A DNA stretch of 64,000 nucleotides from Deinococcus koreensis (lineage in GTDB: Bacteria > Deinococcota > Deinococci > Deinococcales > Deinococcaceae): contig NZ_PPPD01000003.1 of the NCBI RefSeq assembly GCF_002901445.1, positions 1 to 64,000 on the forward strand, read 5' to 3'. The notes beneath the pieces were generated by a model. It was not told where the DNA came from. It did not search any database and saw only the letters and a program-made list of their open reading frames with translations. How positions within the stretch are numbered: the stretch's first letter is position 1; every line of letters starts with the position of its first letter. Made by a program: the position numbers and the translations under genes. Shown here one piece after another: positions 25,580 to 35,355 of the stretch.

Positions 25580-27397
25580 ATGCCACAATCGGGCATGGGC
25601 GCAGCGGGCAAGACGCAGGACGTGACAATTGAACTCCCACCGGGGGCCACGGTGGGGGCCGGTGGAGTGCTGAACCTGGAACACCAGGACGGCGAGGGCG
25701 GGCACGGGCCAGCTCTGGACTTGACCCAACGGGACTGGCCCGGTCTGGACTGGGAGGAGGTCGCCGGGCGGGTCGAGTTCTGGCTGCGCGCGCTGGTGGG
25801 CTTCAGCAGCGTGACGAACTCGGCCGGGGAGACGGCGCTGGCGCCCTGGCTGGCCGAGCAGCTCACGGCGGGACTGGGCCCGCGGGTCGAGGTGGAACTG
25901 ATCCGCACCGAGAACGACGCCTACGAGCGCTACGCCCTGAGCGCGCTGGTGCGGGGGCAGGGGCCGCAGACCGTGGTGCTGACCGGGCACTACGACACCG
26001 TGGGCGTGGACGCCTACGGGCCCCACGCGGCCCTGGCCTTCGACCCCGACGCCCTGCGCTCGGCGCTGATCACGGCGCTGGCGGCGAACCCGGCGCCCAG
26101 CGCCGCCGACGCGCTGGCCCTGGAGGATCTGCGGAGCGGGGACTTCCTGCCGGGCCGCGGCGCGCTGGACATGAAGGGAGGGCTGGCGGTGGGTCTCGCC
26201 CTGCTCGAGGCGTACAGCGCCCTGCCCAGCCCGCCCGGCTCGCTGCTGTTCCTGGCCGTTCCGGACGAGGAGGAGGGATCGAGCGGGATGCGGACGGTGG
26301 CGGCCGGACTGGGGCGGCGGGCGCGCGGGTGGGGGCTGGAGCTGTGCGGCGCCGTGAATCTGGACGCCGAGGTCGATCCGGGCGACGGCTCGGCGGGTCG
26401 CACGGTGTTCCTGGGCAGTGTGGGCAAGCTGCTGCCCTCGGTGCTGGTGGTGGGCCGGCCCACCCACGCGGGCGACCCCTTCAGCGGCCTGAGCGCCGCC
26501 GCGCTGGCGGCCGAGGTGATCCGCGACGTGGACTGCCACCCCGGACTGGCCGACCCCGGCCTGGAGGGCGAGGCGGGCACGGCCCCGGTGCTGCTCCAGG
26601 TCTACGACCTCAAACCGCACTACGACATCACCACACCCGAGATGGTCTGGTGCGCGTTCAACCTGCTGACCCGCACCCTCTCGCCCCATCAGGTGTTGGA
26701 GCGCTTCCGCGTGCAGACTCAGGAATCGCTGGAGCGCGCGCTCGAACGCGCCGCCGGGCGGGCGGCCCTGGCAGGCGCGGCGCTGGGCCTGGCGCAGGCG
26801 CCCACCGTCCTGTCGTATGCCGAACTGCTCGGGCGCGTGGAGGGGCGCTCGGGCACTGCGGGCCTGGAAGAGCTCGGCGCCCTGGCCCGGTCGCTGGCCG
26901 ACGACCCCTCGCTGGACACCCCACGGATCTGTCAGCAGCTGGTTCAGGCGGCGGTGCGGCTGGCCGACCTGACCCCGCCCGCCGCCGTGGTCACCTTCGG
27001 GTCGCTGTACTACCCGCCCGCCCAGTTGCCGGGCACCCCCGGCGGACAGCGCCTGCACCGCGCGGCACTCGCGGCGGCGCAGGCCACGGCCGGGCGCAGC
27101 GGGCAGAGCGTGGGCGTGCGCCGGTTCTTCACCGGGGTTTCGGACGTCAGCTTCCTGGGGGCCACGCTGGGGGAACAGGATTTCGCGGCGGTGCGCGCCA
27201 ACACCCCGGCCTGGGACGTCCGCTTCGGGCGGCGCGCCGACCCCGGCGACGGCCTGTGCCTGCCGACCGTCAATGCCGGCCCGTGGGGACGCGACTACCA
27301 CCAGCGCACCGAACGCATCCACCTGCCCTACGCCACGCGGGTCTTGCCGGGGCTGGTGTGGCAGCTGAGCGGGGAACTGCTCGGGCGCAGCACGTGA
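25580..27397 (+). CDS. M20-family metallopeptidase, RocB-like
   Basis: 605 residues if ATG 25580 is used; ATG 25595 or a later start are alternatives, since about 55 N-terminal residues precede the usual RocB beginning (VEFWLRALVGFSSVTNSAGE). Metal-site motifs: VLTGHYDTVG (His, Asp), GRGALDMKGGLAV (bridging Asp), VPDEEEGSSGMR (catalytic and metal Glu) and AVNLDAEVDPGD. Length and the C-terminal part (VTFGSLYYPP, VRRFFTGVSDVSFLG) match RocB, a long M20 protein linked to arginine use in Bacillus. It precedes a polar amino-acid ABC binding protein on the same strand, so peptide or amino-acid use is likely. Confidence 0.85.
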   Translation: MPQSGMGAAGKTQDVTIELPPGATVGAGGVLNLEHQDGEGGHGPALDLTQRDWPGLDWEEVAGRVEFWLRALVGFSSVTNSAGETALAPWLAEQLTAGLGPRVEVELIRTENDAYERYALSALVRGQGPQTVVLTGHYDTVGVDAYGPHAALAFDPDALRSALITALAANPAPSAADALALEDLRSGDFLPGRGALDMKGGLAVGLALLEAYSALPSPPGSLLFLAVPDEEEGSSGMRTVAAGLGRRARGWGLELCGAVNLDAEVDPGDGSAGRTVFLGSVGKLLPSVLVVGRPTHAGDPFSGLSAAALAAEVIRDVDCHPGLADPGLEGEAGTAPVLLQVYDLKPHYDITTPEMVWCAFNLLTRTLSPHQVLERFRVQTQESLERALERAAGRAALAGAALGLAQAPTVLSYAELLGRVEGRSGTAGLEELGALARSLADDPSLDTPRICQQLVQAAVRLADLTPPAAVVTFGSLYYPPAQLPGTPGGQRLHRAALAAAQATAGRSGQSVGVRRFFTGVSDVSFLGATLGEQDFAAVRANTPAWDVRFGRRADPGDGLCLPTVNAGPWGRDYHQRTERIHLPYATRVLPGLVWQLSGELLGRST

Positions 27398-27535
27398 AGT
27401 AACGCTCAGCCCAGCCTCAAGGCCGCCGGGAGGGGGCGATGTTAGGGTGTCCAGACCGCTGGTTCCGCGGCGGCTGCCGGAGGTTCCGGGGCCATCGCCG
27501 CGTTCCGTCCCCCTGCCCTTTCCCGAGGTAACCCT

Positions 27536-28318
27536 ATGTCCCGACTGTCCAAACCCCTGTTGACCACGCTGCTCCTGACGCTGGGAGTGACCAGCGTGGC
27601 CCACGCCGAACTGGGCGACATCCGTTCCCGCGGCGAACTGCGCGTGGCGATGTCCGGCGAGTACCCGCCCTTCTCGCAGCCCGCCCCCGACGGCACCCTG
27701 ACCGGCTTCGACGCCGACGTGGCGCGCGAAATCGCCAAGCGCCTGGGCGTCAAGCCGGTGCTGATCAAGGCGGAATTCTCGTCCATCATCGCCGGGCTGC
27801 AGTCGCGGCAGTTCGATCTGGCCGTGGCCTCCCAGAGCAAGACCCCGGAGCGCGAGCGGGCCATCGACTTCCTCTCCAGGCCCTACTACTACGACGGCTT
27901 CCAGCTGTTCGTGCCCAAGGCCTCGGGCGCCAAGGCCCTCAAGGATCTGGACGGCAAGCCCGTGGCCGTGGCGCTGGGCACCGTGTTCGAGAAGTTCCTG
28001 CGCGACCAGAAATACCCGAGCGTGGCGACCTACAGCGGCGAGCAGGAGATCTTCCTGGCCCTGGGGGCCGGCCGGGCGGCGGGCATGATCACCACCCGCA
28101 CGGTGGGCAGCGTGGCGGCCAAGAACGGTCAGGCCATCAAGGCGGCCGGGCCGGTGCTGCAGCAGGACAACCCCTACATCACGCTCGGGAAGAACCAGCC
28201 GCAGTTCAAGGCGGCCGTCGAGAAGGCGCTCGCGTCGATGCGCGCCGACGGCACCCTGCGCCGCCTGAGCGTCAAGTACCTCGGCAGCGACGTGACGGTG
28301 CCCGCCAGCGCGCGCTGA
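27536..28318 (+). CDS. Polar amino-acid ABC transporter substrate-binding protein
   Basis: 260 residues behind GAGGTAACCCT. A signal peptide ends at SVAHA (about residue 24). The SBP family 3 fold is clear: GELRVAMSGEYPPFSQPAPDGTLTGFDADVAREIAKRLG, then SSIIAGLQSRQFDLAVASQSKTPERERAIDFLSRPYY, here given only as landmarks. KTPERER and the LRDQKYP region are typical of glutamine, histidine or cystine binders. It would deliver its ligand to the permease encoded 210 bp downstream; an intergenic repeat copy separates the two. Confidence 0.92.
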   Translation: MSRLSKPLLTTLLLTLGVTSVAHAELGDIRSRGELRVAMSGEYPPFSQPAPDGTLTGFDADVAREIAKRLGVKPVLIKAEFSSIIAGLQSRQFDLAVASQSKTPERERAIDFLSRPYYYDGFQLFVPKASGAKALKDLDGKPVAVALGTVFEKFLRDQKYPSVATYSGEQEIFLALGAGRAAGMITTRTVGSVAAKNGQAIKAAGPVLQQDNPYITLGKNQPQFKAAVEKALASMRADGTLRRLSVKYLGSDVTVPASAR

Positions 28319-28372
28319 CCCCAGTCCCAGCGCCGGGGAGCGTCCGGATGGATGTTCCCCGGCGCTCCCATT

Positions 28373-28504
28373 GATACGGACTGCCGCTCCATTCCGGAAC
28401 ACCCAGGAGAGCACCGGGTGTTCCTGCATTCCGCGAAATCCGTATCTTCTCCTTCTCCCTCTGGTCGGATTGATTCCGAAAACAGAACGGAATCAATCGG
28501 AATT
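28373..28504 (-). repeat. Dispersed intergenic repeat, copy B
   Basis: Reverse complement of the repeat at 13346-13476. Here both hairpins are perfect: GATTGATTCCG with CGGAATCAATC (11 bp, 9-nt loop) and GGAACACCC with GGGTGTTCC (9 bp, 11-nt loop). It fills the gap between the ABC binding protein and its permease, so it probably sits in the transcript and may act as a processing or attenuation site. Confidence 0.8.
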
Positions 28505-28528
28505 CGTATGAAAGGTCGGTGATCCCCT

Positions 28529-29212
28529 GTGAGCTTCGCTGAGATTTTTACGCCCGACGTGTGGCGCGCCCTGCTCCGGGGCGCGCAGCTGACCGTCTCG
28601 CTGAGCCTGCTGGCGGCCGTGTTCGGTCTGCTGCTGGGCGTGGTAGCCGGTCTGGCCCGCATGTCGCGCTTCGCCGCCGTGCGCTTGCTGGCTGGCGCCT
28701 ATATCGAGACCTTCCGGGGCACGCCGCTGCTGGTGCAGCTGTTTTTCCTGTACTTCGCCGTACCGCAGTTCCTGCCGATCCGGCTGGAGGCGTACTGGAC
28801 GGCCGTGGTGGGCCTGAGCCTGTTCGCCGGGGCCTACGCCGCCGAGATCGTGCGCGGCAGCCTGAACTCCGTGCCGCGCGGCCAGACCGAGGCGGCGCGG
28901 GCGCTGGGCCTGAGTCCCCTGCTGACCCTGACCCGCGTGCAGATTCCCCAGGCGCTGCGGATCGCGCTGCCCGCCTTCGGCAACCAGTTCATCGGGCTGC
29001 TCAAGGACTCCAGTCTGGCCGGCGTGATCACCGTCACCGAGCTGCTGCTGACCACGCGCGGCCTCGTCTCGATCAACTTCCAGCCGGTCTGGATGTACCT
29101 CGCGGTGGGCCTGATCTATTACCTGCTGTCGTACATTGCCGCGCGACTGTTCGCCCTTCTCGAACACCGCCTGAACCGGCCCTACCTGGCTGCCGCCCGC
29201 CTGCGCCCCTGA
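28529..29212 (+). CDS. Polar amino-acid ABC transporter permease
   Basis: 227 residues from GTG 28529, with AAAGG upstream. It is a HisM/GlnP-type permease with about five helices. The N-terminal part is GAQLTVSLSLLAAVFGLLLG; ETFRGTPLLVQLFFLYF follows; the cytoplasmic EAA loop is EAARALGLSPLLTLTRVQIPQALR. It pairs with the binding protein upstream. No ATPase gene follows: the next gene is on the other strand and belongs to kdp. The cognate ATPase must be encoded elsewhere or shared. Confidence 0.92.
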   Translation: MSFAEIFTPDVWRALLRGAQLTVSLSLLAAVFGLLLGVVAGLARMSRFAAVRLLAGAYIETFRGTPLLVQLFFLYFAVPQFLPIRLEAYWTAVVGLSLFAGAYAAEIVRGSLNSVPRGQTEAARALGLSPLLTLTRVQIPQALRIALPAFGNQFIGLLKDSSLAGVITVTELLLTTRGLVSINFQPVWMYLAVGLIYYLLSYIAARLFALLEHRLNRPYLAAARLRP

Positions 29213-29463
29213 GTGTTGGAGGGCTGAAACTGTTCAAAAGAGGCGCGTCGATGCAGTGTGACGCCGCTATTCCGGGCTGCAGGTGGTTCGGATCTTTGCT
29301 GTCGGGTGGAGGGTGCCTCCGCCGCATGGATTGGACGACCCCTGGGACGTGGAGGGAGCCGCCTGACTCGATACTCGTCCACCGCCGAAGGCACGCTGAC
29401 GGAGGTCAGGGCGACACGCCCCCCGGACAGCCTCCGAATTTCGGTGCCCATCGCCCTCCAGAT

Positions 29464-30567
29464 TCAGTCCCGGCTGATCACGTAGACGTCCACGTTGCGG
29501 GTCTCGCGCAGCACCGTCTTGATGATGTCGCCGTACAGAAATTCGGTCAGGCGCGAGCGGCTGGTCTCGCCCATCACGACCTGGGTGGCGTGCGAGTCCT
29601 GCACGTAGCGGATCAGGGCGGCCGCCACGCCGCCCAGCGGTTCGAGGACGTGGAACTCGCCGCCCAGGGCCTCAGTGATCGCCCGGAAGGTGCCCAGCAG
29701 CCTGGATTGCTCGCTGCTCAACCGGGGCGGGCGCACGGTGACCACATGCAACTCCCCGTGCAGGCGCTCGGCGAGCTGCCCGCCCCGGCGGATCAGGCGT
29801 CCGCCCGTCTCCTCGGCCGCGATCGCCACCACCACCCGCTCCTGCACCCCCGGCTCCCCTGCCGGGGCGTCCATCTCGACGACGTTCGCCACCTGCCGCA
29901 GGGCGATCTCGCGCAGGGCGGTCAGGTTGGCGGCCGTGAAGAAGTTCGTCAGGGCCTGCTCGACCTTCTCGGGGCCGTAGACGTGCCCGGCCCGTAGCCG
30001 GGCCTGCAGATCCGCGGGGGTCAGGTCGATCAGCACGAGTTCGTCGGCCCGGTGAAGGGCGGCGTCGGGAATCCGTTCGCGCACCCGCACGCCGGTCAGG
30101 CGGGCCACGGTGTCGTTCAGGGACTCCAGGTGCTGCACGTTCACGGTGGAGAGCACATGGATACCCGCGTCCAGCAGCGCCTCCACGTCCTCCCAGCGCT
30201 TCCCGCGCGGGGAGCCGGGGGCGTTGGTGTGGGCCAGCTCATCGACCAGCACCACGAAGGGGCGCCGCTCCAGCAGGCCGCCCACATCCAGCTCGCCCAG
30301 GGTCACGCCGCCGTGCTGCACCTGCCGGCGGGGAAACACGGGCAGGCCCTCGGCGGCCCGGAGGGTGCCCTGGCGGCCGTGGGTCTCCAGCACCCCGATC
30401 AGGGCGTCCTCGCCGCGCTCCAGGCGCTCGCGCAGCTCGCCGAGGGCCCGGTAGGTCTTCCCCACGCCCGCCGCCATGCCAACGAAGACCTTGTGGTGAC
30501 CACGGGTGCGCCCCTCCCCCGCCCTGCCGGGCAGGGAGAGGCGCGTGGGCCCACGCGGGTCGGTCAC
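29464..30567 (-). CDS. kdpD: Short KdpD: sensor domain plus Usp domain, no kinase
   Basis: 367 residues from GTG 30567, 4 nt after the kdpC stop. Residues 24-230 are the KdpD sensor domain: Walker A GMAAGVGKT (30-38), the GVLETHGR turn and Walker B VVLVDELAHTNAPGS, then VNVQHLESLND. Residues about 240-365 are a universal-stress-protein-like domain (ERVVVAIAAEE, MGETSRSRLTEFLYGD). The four membrane helices, GAF-like region and histidine kinase of E. coli KdpD (894 residues) are absent. Similar short forms are known in Deinococcus and cyanobacteria. It may sense c-di-AMP or K+ through the Usp/ATPase part and act on a separate kinase; the divergent kinase/regulator pair is the obvious candidate. 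Confidence 0.88.
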   Translation of the reverse strand: MTDPRGPTRLSLPGRAGEGRTRGHHKVFVGMAAGVGKTYRALGELRERLERGEDALIGVLETHGRQGTLRAAEGLPVFPRRQVQHGGVTLGELDVGGLLERRPFVVLVDELAHTNAPGSPRGKRWEDVEALLDAGIHVLSTVNVQHLESLNDTVARLTGVRVRERIPDAALHRADELVLIDLTPADLQARLRAGHVYGPEKVEQALTNFFTAANLTALREIALRQVANVVEMDAPAGEPGVQERVVVAIAAEETGGRLIRRGGQLAERLHGELHVVTVRPPRLSSEQSRLLGTFRAITEALGGEFHVLEPLGGVAAALIRYVQDSHATQVVMGETSRSRLTEFLYGDIIKTVLRETRNVDVYVISRD

Positions 30568-30571
30568 GCCC

Positions 30572-31198
30572 CTAGTCTCGCGCCCCGCCGGACGCCCCGT
30601 CGAGGGCCAGATTGAGCCGGAGGACGTTCACGCCCGGCTCACCCAGCCCCAGTGGCGCGCGCTCGGTGGCAGCGGCCACGAGTTCCCTCACCCGCGTTTC
30701 GCTGAGGCCGCGTACCCGCGCCACGCGCGCCACCTGAATCTCGGCCCCCGCCGGGGAGATGTGGGGGTCGAGGCCGCTGCCGGACGCCGTGACGAGATCG
30801 GCGGGAATGGCGCTGGGGGCGATTCCCTCGCGGGCGGCGATCTCGCGGGCGCTGGCCTGCACGCGCTCCCGCAGGGCCGGGTTGCTGGCGGCGAGGTTGG
30901 AGCCCGAGGCGTTCACCGGGTCGTCACCGGCCCCGGCGGCGCTGGGCCGCCCGCTGAAGTAGCGCTCGCCCGTGAAGGGCTGCCCGACCAGCGCCGAGCC
31001 GACCACGCGCCCGCCCGACTCGATCAGCGAACCCTGCGCCTGGCGCGGGAAGAGGGCCCCGGCCGTGAGGGTGGTGATCGCCGGATAGGCCAGCCCGCCC
31101 AGCACGAGCCAGGTCAGCGAGAAGCGCAGCCAGGAGGAGAGGCCGGGGGCCGGGGTGGAGGGATCAGGGTGGGTGGACGGGTCAGGCAGGGTGGTCAT
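30572..31198 (-). CDS. kdpC: Potassium-transporting ATPase subunit C
   Basis: 208 residues behind GAGGAACCCTGCC. After a Pro/Ser-rich lead there is one helix (LRFSLTWLVLGGLAYPAITTL), then the periplasmic KdpC domain with GSLIESGGRVVGSALVGQPF, YFSGRPSA, GASGSNLAASNP-like and VTASGSGLDPHISPAGAEIQVARVA, all hallmark KdpC segments. It acts in the KdpFABC complex in the inner membrane and supports K+ and ATP use. It lies 13 nt after kdpB and just before kdpD. Confidence 0.95.
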   Translation of the reverse strand: MTTLPDPSTHPDPSTPAPGLSSWLRFSLTWLVLGGLAYPAITTLTAGALFPRQAQGSLIESGGRVVGSALVGQPFTGERYFSGRPSAAGAGDDPVNASGSNLAASNPALRERVQASAREIAAREGIAPSAIPADLVTASGSGLDPHISPAGAEIQVARVARVRGLSETRVRELVAAATERAPLGLGEPGVNVLRLNLALDGASGGARD

Positions 31199-31211
31199 GG
31201 CAGGGTTCCTC

Positions 31212-33259
<2,048 letters not shown>

Positions 33260-33263
<4 letters not shown>

Positions 33264-35026
33264 TTCTTCACGTCCTGGGTGGAGGGCTGGGGGGCGGGCT
33301 GAGCGGTGGACTGGAGGGTCGCCTGTGTGGTGGTCTGGCCGGTCGACTGAACCGTCGAGGGGGCGGCCCGGCCCAGGGTCAGGCCCTCGGCGACCGGGCC
33401 CAGCACCAGCGCGGGGGCGAAGTTCAGGAGCTGCAGCAGCAGCATTACGCTCAGCAGCATCCCGGCGAACACGGGGGTATCGACCCGCAGGGTGCCGCTG
33501 GTCTCGGGCGCGGCCTTCTTGGCGGCGAGCAGGCCGGCGATCGCCAGCGGCCCCAGGATCGGCAGGAAGCGCGCCAGGATCAGCACCACCGCGCAGGTCA
33601 CGTTCCACCAGGGCGTGTTGTCGCCCAGGCCCTCGAAGCCCGAACCGTTGTTGGCGAAGGCCGAGTTGTACTCGTAGAGCACCTGCGAGAGGCCGTGAAA
33701 CCCGGGGTTGGAGGTGCCGGTCAGCCCCGGCAACGAGAGCGTGGCGGCGGTGAAGCCCAGCACCATCAGCGGCTGGAGCAGGATGATCAGGGAGGCGACC
33801 TTGACCTCGCGCGCCTCGATCTTGCGCCCGAAGAGTTCAGGGGTGCGCCCCACCATCAGCCCCGCGATGAACACGGTCAGCAGCACGAAGACCAGCATGT
33901 TGATCATCCCGACCCCGATCCCGCCGTACACGTCGTTCAGGAACATGCCGAGCTGCGGCACCAGCCCGCCCAGGGGGGTCAGCGAGTCGTGCATGGCGTT
34001 CACCGAGCCGTTGCTCGTCTGGGTGGTCAGGGCGCCCCATAGCGCCGAGGCGTCGGCCCCCAGGCGCACCTCCTTGCCCTCCAGGTTCGGCCCGGCGGCG
34101 GCCAGCCCGGCCAGGGCGGCGTTGGGCTGGCGTTCGGCCAGCACCAGACCCAGGGTCAGGGCCGCCGAGAGCACGCTCATGACGCCCATGATCGCCACCC
34201 CGAAGCGCGGGCGGCGCAGGAAGAGGCCGGCCGCGACCACCAGCGCGACCGGGAACAGGATGATGCTCACGAGTTCCAGCAGGTTGCTCAGCCCCGTGGG
34301 ATTCTCCAGCGGCACCGCCGAGTTGGGGCCGTACCAGCCGCCGCCGTTGGTGCCGAGCTGCTTGATGGCGACCATGGCGGCGACCGGGCCGACCGGGATG
34401 GTCTGGGTGGTCAAGGGGGTGCCCTCGACCGTCTGCGGCTGCAGCAGCGTGGCCGTCTTCGCGCCGCCGAAGGTGCTGGGCACGCCCTGCCAGGTCAGCA
34501 GCAGCGCCAGCACGAACGAGGTGGGCACGAGCAGCCCCACGGCGCGGGTCACGTCCAGGTAGTAGTTCCCGACGTTCGTCTCACCCCGCAGCCCGCGCAG
34601 GACGGCGAACAGCGCCGCCATGCCCACGGCGGGCGTGAAGAGCTGCAGGGCAGTGATCCCGACCATCTGCGAGAGGTACGAGAGCCCGCTCTGGCCGCTG
34701 TAGTGCTGCTGGTTGGTGTTCGTGATGAACGAGGCGGCGGTGTGCAGCGCGGTGTCCCAGCGCATGTTCCCGATGCCGTCCGGGTTGCCGGGCAGGGCGC
34801 CCTGGAAGACGTAGATCAGGTAGGCGGCCAGGCCCACCAGCAGGTTCGTACCCAGCAGCGCCACGCCGTACTGGCGCCAGGTCATACCCTGCCGGGCGTC
34901 CACGCCGCTCAGCCGCAGCAACCCAGCCGTCAGGCGCGAGGCCGGGCCGGAGAAGACCCGCGCGATCAGGGTTCCCAGCGGCACGGCCAGGGCGAAGGCG
35001 AGCAGGTAGGTCAGGAAGATGTCCAT
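33260..35026 (-). CDS. kdpA: Potassium-transporting ATPase subunit A
   Basis: 588 residues from ATG 35026; GAGG lies about 10 nt upstream inside the micropeptide end. It is the K+-channel-like subunit with ten helices and the four pore loops ([36 protein letters not shown] and [16 protein letters not shown]). It is about 30 residues longer than E. coli KdpA (557) because of a Gln/Thr/Ser-rich low-complexity C-terminal tail (last about 45 residues). That tail is unusual and may be regulatory or simply disordered. Confidence 0.97.
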
Positions 35027-35030
35027 GGGG

Positions 35031-35114
35031 TCAGAGCCTCTCGGGAACGTTCAGGCAGGCGGCAACCGCGCCGAACAGCGCGGCCAGGATCAGCAGGCCG
35101 GTCAGGATACCCAC
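35031..35114 (-). CDS. Single-helix micropeptide between kdpF and kdpA (27 aa)
   Basis: GTG 35114 to TGA 35031-35033 encodes a 27-residue peptide beginning GTG-GGT-ATC: one hydrophobic helix (GILTGLLILAALFGAVAA) then CLNVPERL. It starts 2 nt after the kdpF stop and ends 4 nt before kdpA. GGAG inside the kdpF end is its ribosome site, and its own last codons carry the GAGG used by kdpA, so all three appear translationally coupled. It is not KdpF, which is recognised separately just upstream. It is too short for most gene finders. A second small subunit or regulator of the Kdp pump is possible; a pure coupling leader is the alternative. Confidence 0.55.
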   Translation of the reverse strand: MGILTGLLILAALFGAVAACLNVPERL

Positions 35115-35116
35115 GA

Positions 35117-35197
35117 TCAGAACTTCTCCGCCCGCACGAGCGCGTAGAGCAGGTAGGCGGTCAGGGCCAGCACGAGCAGCAGCAGGATCACATTCAT
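35117..35197 (-). CDS. kdpF: Potassium-transporting ATPase subunit F
   Basis: 26 residues from ATG 35197, with AGGA 8 nt upstream; an ATG at 35206 overlaps that site and is less likely. The peptide is one membrane helix (VILLLLVLALTAYLLYALV) ending RAEKF. The YLLYALVRAEKF end matches the KdpF signature YLxYALxxAExF. It stabilises the KdpFABC complex. It is the first gene of the kdp operon. Confidence 0.85.
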   Translation of the reverse strand: MNVILLLLVLALTAYLLYALVRAEKF

Positions 35198-35238
35198 AGC
35201 CGGCATCCTGGGCCGGGTGCGGCGCGGCCGCTATCCTG

Positions 35239-35278
35239 CTTCCGGCCAGAGGGATGGCCGAATGGCCAATGCCGGAAG
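35239..35278. promoter_or_regulatory. Dyad in the divergent kdp/kinase regulatory region
   Basis: CTTCCGGC (35239-35246) and GCCGGAAG (35271-35278) are perfect inverted arms 24 nt apart, roughly midway between the kdpF start and the divergent kinase start. It is a candidate binding site for the NarL-type regulator encoded by the divergent pair. No clear -35/-10 pair was found near it. Confidence 0.4.
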
Positions 35279-35355
35279 CGGGGCCAGTCGCTAAGCTGGC
35301 CACCAGCGAGATCGGTCGGATCTCCCACCGCCCACCCTCCCCCCGCCGGAGACCC

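Noticed and set aside
24341..28429. 1362-codon open frame on the minus strand across the VWA, M20 and ABC genes
   Set aside because: The product is Gln/His/Arg/Gly-rich nonsense antisense to genes with clear motifs; long antisense frames are expected at this GC content.
29213..29463. Riboswitch or c-di-AMP element near the kdp genes
   Set aside because: The region lies after the 3' end of kdpD and the ABC permease, not before kdpF, and shows only weak short stems.
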